A DNA stretch of 16,783 nt from Agrocybe praecox (taxonomy: Eukaryota > Basidiomycota > Agaricomycetes > Agaricales > Agrocybaceae), in the NCBI GenBank assembly GCA_964017145.1, contig CAXHKQ010000073.1:1-16783 (forward strand), given 5' to 3'. Under the pieces are notes generated by a model. It was given only the letters and a program-made list of their open reading frames with translations. It ran no database searches and was not told the origin of the DNA. The translations under genes were made by a program, and so were the position numbers. Positions 9,362 to 16,783 of this stretch are shown here, piece by piece. Each line of letters begins with the position of its first letter. Positions within the stretch are counted from its first letter, which is position 1.

Positions 9362-9500
9362 CAGCCGACTGAATATAACCATTTATGAAGTCTTTACACA
9401 AAGTAGTGGTTTGCGCGGCCGATATGTGTAATCAACGCGCCTCGAGCAGCAGGCGCGGTATTTATTTAGTCCATCTTTAAGTATTGCGGTCCCCATTTAA

Positions 9501-9539
9501 CTAACTCATCTCGTTTTGCACCGTGTTTGTGTTTCGCAG
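9501..9539 (+). other. Branch point and 3' splice acceptor of the FGF exon
   Basis: A branch-point-like CTAAC lies at 9501-9505 (likely branch A at 9504), about 35 bases before the acceptor. It is followed by a T-rich tract (TCGTTTTGC, then GTTTGTGTTTCG) ending in CAG at 9537-9539. Spacing and pyrimidine content are typical of animal introns. The acceptor leaves the exon in phase 0. Confidence 0.65.
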
Positions 9540-9666
9540 ATGATGATTGCGGGTGCACAGTGCAACACAGATCACGTGTATCTGTATTCGAAATGTTCGT
9601 CTCGATTCCTCGGTATAACGCCCGACGGAAAGGTGCAGGCCAACGACAACAGCGGTTCCGGTCAAC
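9540..9666 (+). CDS. Internal coding exon of a fibroblast growth factor (FGF) family ligand
   Basis: FGFs are secreted beta-trefoil ligands of FGF receptor tyrosine kinases. This 127-bp exon gives 42 codons plus one base. Residues 12-20 (DHVYLYSKC) and 21-33 (SSRFLGITPDGKV) match the first two beta strands and the PDGKV turn of the FGF core. Ten residues after that Val (QANDNSGSGQ) the next codon is split C|GT by a GTAAGT donor. Vertebrate FGFs, as I recall them, also have a phase-1 intron exactly ten residues after the equivalent Val, which strongly supports the call. The exon opens in phase 0 with ATG ATG, but no signal peptide follows, so I read it as internal: exons for the secretion signal and for the remaining strands should lie outside or unrecognised in the window. 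Reading through the donor reaches a stop at 9699-9701. I cannot say whether it is a branchless-, FGF8- or FGF1-like paralogue. A different beta-trefoil protein is the main alternative. Confidence 0.72.
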
Positions 9667-9672
9667 GTAAGT
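9667..9672 (+). other. 5' splice donor of the FGF exon (GTAAGT)
   Basis: GTAAGT matches the consensus pairing with U1 snRNA. It interrupts the Arg codon after its first base (phase 1). Its place relative to the PDGKV turn equals the conserved first core intron of FGF genes. Confidence 0.7.
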
Positions 9673-10496
9673 ATATACCGCAACATACCCCAGTTACTTA
9701 ATTTCAAATTTGTATGTATAAATAACACTTCTTCTTGCCGATTAATTATGGTATTGGACCAAAGAGAGAAGTGTAAAACATGACGAGTTTCCTGTTATGT
9801 TGAGTCCATATTTGGCAAGCTCACGTTGTAATGCATCATTCGATCACAAAACTGTTCCAATAATAAATAGTATGTTCCGATGCGATGTCGAACGTCGAAC
9901 TGAATCTACCCAGCTTCAAATGATAGCAGACTTTATGCTCAATCCAATATATATGTACAATTTTCTCTCGCCCCTCCGCACTTTGCACTTTGACCGCGCC
10001 ATTGAACTAAACGCTCGCGTGCGCAGCGTGCACGCGGATGCACTTTAATTCTATTAGGCTGAGAACCGTTTGTTCCCGCGCCAAGCGCCAAAAGGTGAGA
10101 TGCGCGCGACACACGACGACGACCATCACGCTCGGTGCATTCTGCCCGAGCCCGCCGAGCTGAGAGGTATCTCACACACAATGTGGTGATGTTTATCTTT
10201 ACCAAACACACACGCCGTCACTGGGCGCGAGAGCGCTTTGGTTGGTGGTTCGTCTCGGTTCGGTTTCCTTGCGCGTCGAGTTGACGTGTGTTCGTCGTCG
10301 TCATCTCGTCGAGCCGACGACAACAAAGCATCAACAAGAAGCGCGCGATTACGTTAAGAGCACTTTGTTCAAACACGCAAACGGTCGCGCCGCCGATGTC
10401 GATGGGAACAAAGCTGGCTCGTAATATACAATATCACATTGCTCTCAGCTCACCGATCGCCGATCACAACACAAACACAGACAAATCAATATGAAG
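9673..10496. other. Start of the intron downstream of the FGF exon
   Basis: AT-rich for the first 300 bases, then CpG-rich with CGACGA runs. No continuation of the FGF core (the expected next strands and a phase-1 acceptor) was found here. Short open frames on both strands overlap each other and are treated as chance. Confidence 0.45.
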
Positions 10497-10504
10497 CGTG
10501 TGAG

Positions 10505-10888
10505 CAGTAGCGGATTTAGGTCCTGGCGAGCCCCCCATTCAGCCATACAATTATGATTTCCGTTATTATGCTACTATATTCCTTTCCATAAATAATAAAA
10601 ATGTATACGAGGCTTTCAGTTCGTTTCATACCGTATTATTTGTAGGAAGGGATTATGCTTATACTAGTTCAGCATTAATTCTATGGTCGGGATGAACAGC
10701 AAACAAATGGTTGAAGACAAAATATCTGCCTGAAACAAGCCCTAAATATAAATTCAAAATAAAGATAGGCAATAAACATATTAGTCGAACAAGATTCATG
10801 AAAATTCCCATCCAACTGACTGGTCGTCACACCACCTTGCTTTCAAAATTATGGATATACCCCTAGCTCAATCCTAGATCCGCTACTG
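10505..10888. mobile_element. hAT-type miniature inverted-repeat element with intact 8-bp target duplication
   Basis: A 384-bp element. The left end is CAGTAGCGGATTTAGG; the reverse complement of the right end is CAGTAGCGGATCTAGG, 15 of 16 bases identical. CGTGTGAG lies immediately outside both ends (10497-10504 and 10889-10896), an exact 8-bp direct duplication. A CAG...CTG terminus with 8-bp duplication defines the hAT superfamily. The interior is AT-rich, with no transposase and no substantial open frame, so it must have been moved in trans. The exact duplication suggests a fairly recent insertion compared with other elements here. Its terminal sequence differs from that of the 155-732 element. 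Confidence 0.88.
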
Positions 10889-11187
10889 CGTGTGAGCAGC
10901 GCCTCCTACCCTCCGCGATGCGATCAAACGCCAACCGAGCGCACACAAACAGAAACGGTGTAGTATACCTGATCTCGGTAAGCGTGCGATCGTTTAATCG
11001 GGTGCGGTGCAAGGTTAATTCAATGAAGCGCCACCGCCGGCGTCCTCGCCGGATAGATGCGCAGGTACGGGCCATGGAAAATTCGACTTTGTGCGGCTCT
11101 CAGGCGCACAATAGAAAGTGATTCAACAGCCGCCACACGGCGAGATGAGGGGGGTTAGTTTGATGTGATGAGAGAGTTGAATTAGCC

Positions 11188-11201
11188 TTTCTCATGAGAA
11201 A
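11188..11201. repeat. Perfect 14-bp palindrome TTTCTCATGAGAAA
   Basis: Fully self-complementary, in an AT-rich patch next to CpG-rich DNA. May be a protein-binding dyad or coincidence. Confidence 0.85.
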
Positions 11202-11699
11202 TAAAATATAATATGAATAATTCGTACGTGAATAAATTAGAATAAGAGCGAGTGATTCGTCGTTCTTTGGATGCCGCCGTACAATACCGAAACCGTTTCG
11301 CCCTTCCGGCGATTGGGCCATTACATTCAGATTGTATGTGCTCGGATCGCAGATCAACCGAAACCCAACCGAAACACCGCACCGTAAACGAAGAGTATAT
11401 TCGGTCTACATAGCACACATACTGTATGCTCTCGGTGTCTATTTGTGTGTATGTGTGATTTCAACACATTAGAGTGACCGCCTCTTTTTCGGCCTGCTGC
11501 CGCCGGCTCACCTGTGTACGTGTGATGAAAAGTATCACTTTGGTACTGATTACATGTACAAATCGGTGCCCTTTTCGGCCGGGTCCGACGTTGACGTCTG
11601 CTGACGGCCCGTATTGATAAATCTGATTAACACCCGACCGTGTTTTCGGACTTTCATGAAGTTGACTGCACCAGTCGAGTTTACACCGACCGCTTGTGT

Positions 11700-11715
11700 G
11701 ATGATGATGATGATG
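11700..11715. repeat. (GAT)5 trinucleotide tract
   Basis: Five GAT units, followed by degenerate GGTGTT/GGTGAT units. Confidence 0.9.
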
Positions 11716-12273
11716 GTGTTGGTGATGTCTGTGCGATGATGGTTCTCGCCGGTCTGTTCTATATCGTGTGGCGATGACTTTTCGGATGCGTTGCATTGTA
11801 TATTTTTCCCAGCATACTGCACACAAAATAGGAATGTGAGCCTTTAAATATTATAATTATCGCGCAGCACGAGACGATGCTCAGCACGCGCATATTAGAA
11901 GGATTTTGTTATGCACTCATCGATATATTTAAGTTAATTGATGGGCGTGAGGCTATTAAGCGCACGCCACAGCGGAACGTTTGATGTGTGCGTGCGCGCG
12001 TCCTCCGCGCATCCCCGCCGGATCGCCCTCGTCGCTGCATCTCACTCTCTCACATCTCTCTCCGCGGATCAGATCTGTGCGTGTGTCTATGCGAATCCGA
12101 ACGCGAAGTGAAAGATAAAAATCGCGAAATTCCAGGCCGCATCTCAGACGCCGGACGACGGTGTGGTTTTAATTAAAACATCTTAATCAAAATCAGAGCA
12201 GATCCGTGAGCTGAGCCGTGTCCGAGCTCGAGAGAGAGGGCGGTATTTCAACGATCGATTGCAATCAGGCAGG

Positions 12274-12286
12274 CACACACACACAC
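12274..12286. repeat. Short (CA)n tract
   Basis: Six CA units within AGGCAGG...CTCATAC. Confidence 0.85.
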
Positions 12287-13145
12287 TCATACATAAGTCA
12301 ACGTGGAACACGTTTGCTGCTTCAGCAGAATCAGCTACGGTTGCGAGTTGCAAGAAGCATACCTACAGCTAAATATGTGTCCCTTCGGACGGATTTTCGG
12401 TTGCGGTCCTTTCCGAGAAGCAATAGAGACCTGCTGCTGCTGCACCGCCGCAAACATTTCGACAGGTCACGTTCGACGGTCGGAAATTGTGCCGACTTTC
12501 ACACATGTGCGCGTTTTTGTGCAGTCGGACCTGACACCTGACCAACGGACACAAACACGCATTGTGAATCGTTGTGTGATTTTTGCCGAAATACGCACTG
12601 GTCAATGCCAATGCTGCGAGCCCTTTTCCGACTTTCCGAACCCAAATCCGCCGTCCGTATTCAAATATACACGTTCACACGTCAAGTCAAATCTGTCCGC
12701 TGCCGCCGCACGCACAGCTCAATCGGTCGAACGCAGGGGGACCTTGCGTGCGAACCGCCGAAAATAAATCGCCCGATCGGTCAACACTTTAGCCCACACG
12801 CCAAAGCACAGACGGACCTCATGCGATTCGAACCACGCAATATTTGCTGGTGCACACATAATAATACGATTTATGCAAACACTTAATGTTTGACCCAATA
12901 TGTGTCGGTGTGTGTTGACCATGGTTGACGTGCGTGTTCAGTCTGCTCGCTAGAGTGTGTGTGGTCCATTGTTCGGGGCGGCGTGGCGGCGATCTGTTTT
13001 CCACATCACGCCAAAACCGCCGGAGCCGCGCTTGCCACATGCCGTCTGCCGTCGTCGTATGTGTGAGATATTCGGACAACTTAATTTGCGTTAATAATGT
13101 GATTAGGCCGGACATTGCACGCAATATTCGGGGTGTGTGTTCAGA

Positions 13146-13159
13146 GTGTGTGTGTGTGT
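13146..13159. repeat. Short (GT)n tract
   Basis: Seven GT units, about 50 bases before foldback copy B. Confidence 0.85.
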
Positions 13160-13210
13160 TTGTCGAACCGCAATAGCGACCGCACACGGAGCGTCACAAA
13201 ACGACATATA

Positions 13211-13732
13211 CTACCCTAGCTTATTAATTTAAAACATTCATTCACATATGGAGAATTTGTCGAACTAATGAAGGAGATTGTTTCAACAAAATTTCAATGA
13301 TAAGGATTTTTGCAAAATGTTATTATCTTTCGATTGAGTATACCAACATTGCTCTAAGTCACTCCAGTGTAAAGTTACGGTCTCTAAACCGAAGAAGAAT
13401 ACAAAATATTATAATTTCGAGATTGGTTGATAGGCCACAACTTCTCACTGGAGTGACTTAGAGCAATGTGTGCAAACTGAATCGAAAGGTAACGAAATCG
13501 TGCACATCGAAAAATTGAGACAAATCCCCTTCACTGTTATTAGTTCTTCAATTTCTCCATATAATATCGGCCTCTCTGGGCGCGCTTAGGTGTGAGAACA
13601 ATTGTCTCGTATAATAGCATGATGTTTGATGAACACAATAGCATCATTACAATTTGTTTGTGACTCTTACTTTCTAAAACACATAAAATAAGCACTATTT
13701 CGTGAATGTTTCAAAATTATGAGCAAGGGTAG
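13211..13732. mobile_element. TA-flanked foldback element, Tc1/mariner-like MITE, copy B
   Basis: The 522-bp AT-rich element is flanked by TA on both sides (13209-13210 and 13733-13734). Its ends are CTACCCTAGCTTATTAATTT on the left and, reverse-complemented, CTACCCTTGCTCATAATTTT on the right; both continue to AAACATTCA. The inner arms (13326-13385 and 13432-13490) pair closely, including 24 perfectly complementary bases at 13346-13369 and 13446-13469. An ATATGGAGAA...GAACTAAT block also pairs between the arms, but the right arm carries about 150 bp that the left arm lacks. Copy A at 4321-4825 has the same plan and the same asymmetry. No protein is encoded. Confidence 0.8.
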
Positions 13733-13989
13733 TACTTATAATTCCACCCATGGCCGCTGCGGCTGCATCGGTCGATTGCCGCGGCAATTATAATCCGCAC
13801 GCGTCGTCGTCGGCGCCGGCAGATCTCGCGGGAATCGATCGTGAGGCAATTAACTGTCGATTGTGCGATGCGCGCGAGGTCTCATCACGTTTCGAATTGC
13901 GACCGTCAACGCGAACCGTCGTTCAATAATGAACTTGAAATTTATGTTTATGCGTGAATCCACGAATCGTCGGCGGACGGCGACGACCC

Positions 13990-14006
13990 CACACACACAC
14001 ACACAC
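13990..14006. repeat. (CA)n microsatellite
   Basis: Uninterrupted CA alternation for 17 bases. Confidence 0.9.
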
Positions 14007-15147
14007 TCATCACGTCTGCGCGTTGACGTTGGCTCTATCTTCGGCCCGCCTGCCCCATTTGAAAATACGGTGGCATAAATCATAGTTTGCGCGCGCGGTG
14101 CGCGCACGTGGTCCTCTGACCAGACGATGATTATGATGATTCGCGCTCCGCGCGGGTTTATTGATTCTGTGAAAAGTCGAAAATACTCGGTGTCGACCTG
14201 GATGTCGTAAATCGCTGTTTGCTGGAAACATGCGATACGATAATTGGCTGGTGGCTGGCGATGGATGGAGTCTATTATGTATGCTCAATCTCAAATATTT
14301 TATCTTTTATCCGTTGCGTTAATCTGTCAGCGCGCATCTGGGCGGAGGCACTAACGATCGTTTTGCGCCAACCTACGCGCACCTCACCTCCTCACATCAA
14401 AGTCGGGCGGCGCGTAAAAATTGTCGTGTTGCTTGTTGTGCGTGTGCACGCGACACATTCGATTTATCATATTTTATGTCACGCGTGCACACACCAGCAT
14501 CAGTCAATCTCATCCAATCTACATGCTTGCATGCATAATGTAGTAATCTACGTGCACAGGTCTCAATGGGCGATCATCGCATGTGCATATGCTTGTTTTG
14601 TTCGATGTACCGTTACGGCAACAACCACACGTGTGTGGACCACCGAAAATTCGACGAACCAAAAGTTCAAAGCATGCGCGCTCGGCTATTTTTGATGTGT
14701 GTGTGGTGTCCGAGTCGGCATTCAATGGGACATGCAAATATTTCGGAAACCCACACACAGGTTGCAACCTGTCGACGATGCACATCTCTGCAGCAGCAGC
14801 CATCTGGTCACACATGGTGGTCAGGCGATAATCCGGATTTGGGATTAACGACTGGCATTGTTGATACCACCTTGCTGACGACGCTTCGACAGCTTCGGAA
14901 CGTTTGTAAATCAGCCAAATCCACTTCATTACGGCGAATCGACACTAAAAACGTCATCGTAATTGAGGCCTACATATCAGTATATAAGCGAACAAACTGC
15001 CGTTCGTATATCATCCAATGCGCGTAAATCAAACGCCTCTGGGCATTGATTGCACAAGTGGCGAAGGCAGAAAAAACCAGCAGCTCTCATGCAAAGTATG
15101 TTGCACATATAGTCTAATATGCATATTGAATAATTAACACTTACTTT

Positions 15148-15165
15148 ACCGCGTGTGAGCGCGGT
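15148..15165. repeat. Small perfect hairpin, ACCGCG stem with six-base loop
   Basis: ACCGCG (15148-15153) and CGCGGT (15160-15165) flank a TGTGAG loop in otherwise AT-rich DNA. No T-run follows, so there is no reason to call a terminator. Confidence 0.7.
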
Positions 15166-15183
15166 CATATGTATATACACTTG

Positions 15184-15402
15184 TGGACTTATACTTAAGA
15201 ACGATCTCACATTCAGTGAACATCTGTAGAAAAGGCTATGTTAGCATGTTCAAAAGCGTATTTTTGTGATGCAGTGTCTTTAGTATTCTCATTGGGCATC
15301 ATATAATCAAAAAATCGGTTGAGAATGTCGTACCGTAGGCCCTGTACTCGTGATTGTATTCTATTCATGCATATCTCGCCTGGACATATACTTAAGAACG
15401 AT
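15184..15402. repeat. Pair of 22-bp direct repeats around the left inverted arm
   Basis: TGGACTTATACTTAAGAACGAT (15184-15205) and the same sequence with one change (A for T at its sixth base, 15381-15402) lie 197 bases apart. The second copy interrupts the left inverted arm where the right arm has unrelated sequence. Confidence 0.75.
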
Positions 15403-16783
15403 TTACTTTCACCTCGGTTCTTAGCAATTGCTAGGATCTAGAATGTTCGCATAATTTTTATATTGATTATTACACTTATGTCAATTAGGAAATAACGAAA
15501 CAATTGCCTTAACTGGATAGAGGCTTAAGATGTATGCCCGAGAAGCGTTGCACTATATATCCAATGTATTGCGGACATTAACCGTCGATGGTCAGGCTGT
15601 TTTAGATTTAAGATATAGAAAAATGATAGTTTTCGATGCTTTGATGGTGTATTAAGACAATGTATCAATTAAAAACCTCGGGAAGAACGAACCGAAGCCC
15701 TTTCACGTACGAACAAGATAGAAATTCAACGATTCCACAGAGCCAACATGAATAATTCATGCCATAAGAGATAGTCCTAATGTGAATTAGGCCATAAATC
15801 GATGTAAAAGTCGTAGGCCTTTAAGTCCAACGTCGAATGTGAAAAGCTTGTCTCCGTCGATGTATCGGCTCTCGCGCTTCGCATGGTTCAAGAAAAAATG
15901 CTATACTAGCATAGCGATTTTCATGAGCAACGCGAAGAAAAGGCCATGTTATTCGGGAAGGGCACCTCTTAAAGCAACGGATCGAAGAGCATTCGGTTCA
16001 GTTCGGATAATTGAGTCATCGTTTTTAGTCTTAAAGCTCTATATCGAACTTAAGGTAGACCTCGTAGCCTGTGTATCATGGATGTGTTGATATCATAGTT
16101 AGAAAATTATTAAATAACCAATGTAGGGGCTCTATATGCTATATAGTCGTAGGGCCAGGTCCACATGTGTGCAGAAAAATATTGGATGTCATCATACTAC
16201 AATTTCGTGCCAGAAGAATATCTAAATTGTAGACCTTTCAGGAGCATAAAGGCCCAAAATAAACGTTCCAACAGGAAAAATAATATTCTCAATGGTCATA
16301 TGTGTAGATTTTCGTGTAGCCGGTCCAGAGCCCTAACGCAACTCGTACCAAAAACATCAATTCAACCGGTATCAGTGCTTTTAAAGAAGCGTTTACATCT
16401 CCGCGGACCTAATAATCATCTTTTTCGCCAGACATGCACGCCAGACGCTTAGTAGGACTACAGGCCTTATTTCTTAACATTTAAGCCAATTTTTCGATTG
16501 GAACAACATGGCATAAGTGTAATGAACAATATAAAAATTATTCGAAAAATCTAGAGCCTTGCAATTGCTCAGAATCGAGGCGAGAGTGGAGTTAGATGAC
16601 CAGGCGAGATTTGCATGAACTGATTACGAAGACGAGTACAGGGCCTAGGGAACATCATTTTCAACAGATGTTTCGATTAAATGATGCACATTGAGTGTAC
16701 TGAAGATACTGCATCACATAAATACGAGTTTGATCATGGTAACTGCGCCTTTTAAACCGGTTTTCAATGAATGTGAAATCGTT
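15200..16783. mobile_element. Large inverted-repeat element with arms of at least 320 bp, cut by the window edge
   Basis: The left arm (about 15200-15524) is the diverged reverse complement of the right arm (about 16462-16783). Perfect blocks include 16 bases (15336-15351 with 16632-16647, TAGGCCCTGTACTCGT) and 15 bases (15451-15465 with 16527-16541). Many others lie in order, such as GTGATGCAGT, CATCAT, ATCTCGCCTGG and CACTTATG. Homology still holds at the last base of the window, so the right arm continues outside. The 940 bp between the arms are AT-rich, with frames of 83 and 95 codons (15839-16090, 16165-16452) that resemble nothing I know. It could be one non-autonomous long-TIR transposon or two oppositely oriented copies of a shorter repeat. 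Confidence 0.7.

Larger units (their letters stand above)
7661..9497. other. Non-coding CpG-rich stretch upstream of the FGF exon
   Basis: It contains the longest open frame of the window (7778-8461, 227 codons). That frame overlaps antisense frames of similar quality and is a patchwork of Arg/Cys/His runs without domain motifs, so I do not call it. A hydrophobic stretch read from a GTG at 8939 looks signal-peptide-like, but it has no ATG and no linkage to the FGF exon. CGCA and GAT/TGGATG microsatellites occur. Probably the intron preceding the FGF exon. Confidence 0.45.
10897..13208. other. Non-coding CpG-rich stretch, no gene recognised
   Basis: Open frames up to 154 codons (12303-12767 on +, others antisense at 11100-11826) overlap in several frames and show no family motif. 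The stretch contains a perfect palindrome at 11188-11201, a GAT tract, two AC/GT tracts, and near 11831-11865 a cluster of GGAATGT, TTAAATATTATAA and TAATTA-like motifs that could be enhancer sites. Confidence 0.45.
13735..15183. other. Non-coding stretch, CpG-rich then AT-rich, no gene recognised
   Basis: Mutually overlapping frames of 130-160 codons on both strands (14219-15027) have no family motif and are treated as chance. An (AC)n tract lies at 13990-14006 and a small perfect GC-rich hairpin at 15148-15165, just before the right-hand inverted-repeat structure. Confidence 0.45.

Noticed and set aside
12303..12767. 154-codon Cys-rich open frame on +
   Set aside because: Overlapped by several frames of similar length in both strands; Cys residues come from TGC/TGT runs, without a spaced zinc-finger or secreted-peptide pattern.
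12770..12900. tRNA-like B box on the minus strand (GGTTCGAATC near 12826-12835)
   Set aside because: The T-arm stem does not pair to five bases and no A box, D arm or acceptor stem can be placed.
779..14006. CRISPR array or other regularly spaced repeats
   Set aside because: Repeats are microsatellites or transposon arms; there are no evenly spaced identical repeats with unique spacers.
14219..15027. Overlapping 158- and 153-codon frames on +, with a 136-codon antisense frame
   Set aside because: No family resemblance, no convincing splice signals, and mutual overlap in three frames.
15148..15165. GC-rich hairpin as a transcription terminator
   Set aside because: No T-run follows, and intrinsic terminators of this type are not expected in an arthropod nuclear genome.
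15839..16452. Frames of 83 and 95 codons inside the right-hand inverted-repeat structure as a transposase
   Set aside because: No catalytic or DNA-binding motif is recognisable, and the frames are short and separated by stops.

Overview
This window reads as nuclear DNA of an arthropod, most likely an insect. It has no operon-like gene packing. The background is rich in CpG and CA/TG, with many dinucleotide and trinucleotide microsatellites, and AT-rich non-autonomous DNA transposons are scattered through it. I cannot name the species. The only coding sequence I can defend is one small spliced exon on the + strand, 9540-9666. It encodes the first two beta strands of a fibroblast growth factor (FGF) beta-trefoil core. 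It is bounded by a good branch point/acceptor and a GTAAGT donor, and its 3' splice point falls at the residue and phase of the classical FGF core intron. If the exon is internal, as it appears, everything before 9540 and after 9666 is intron or flanking sequence of one long FGF-family gene.

Layout: 155-732 is an AT-rich, hAT-like element with CAGGGCCG ends. 733-3735 is CpG/CA-rich non-coding sequence with microsatellites. 3736-4000 is a TTAA-flanked, piggyBac-like miniature element. 4321-4825 is copy A of a TA-flanked foldback element. A perfect Rel/kappa-B palindrome follows at 4869-4881, then CpG-rich sequence to about 6813. 6814-7660 is an AT-rich island holding a 60-70 bp direct repeat and a diverged relative of the first element. 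7661-9539 is CpG-rich sequence ending at the FGF acceptor. 9667-10496 is the start of the downstream intron. 10505-10888 is a hAT miniature element with an exact 8-bp target duplication. 10897-13210 is CpG-rich non-coding sequence. 13211-13732 is copy B of the foldback element. 13733-15183 is CpG-rich sequence fading into AT-rich DNA. From about 15200 to the window edge is an AT-rich structure with arms of at least 320 bp in inverted orientation, cut off by the right edge.

Apart from the FGF exon, the open reading frames overlap one another in several frames, are biased by repeats and match no family I recognise; I treat them as chance. The main interest is structural: two matched foldback elements able to form long hairpins, a large inverted-repeat element at the right edge, and the FGF exon with its conserved intron position. 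All comparisons were made by eye on the given sequence.
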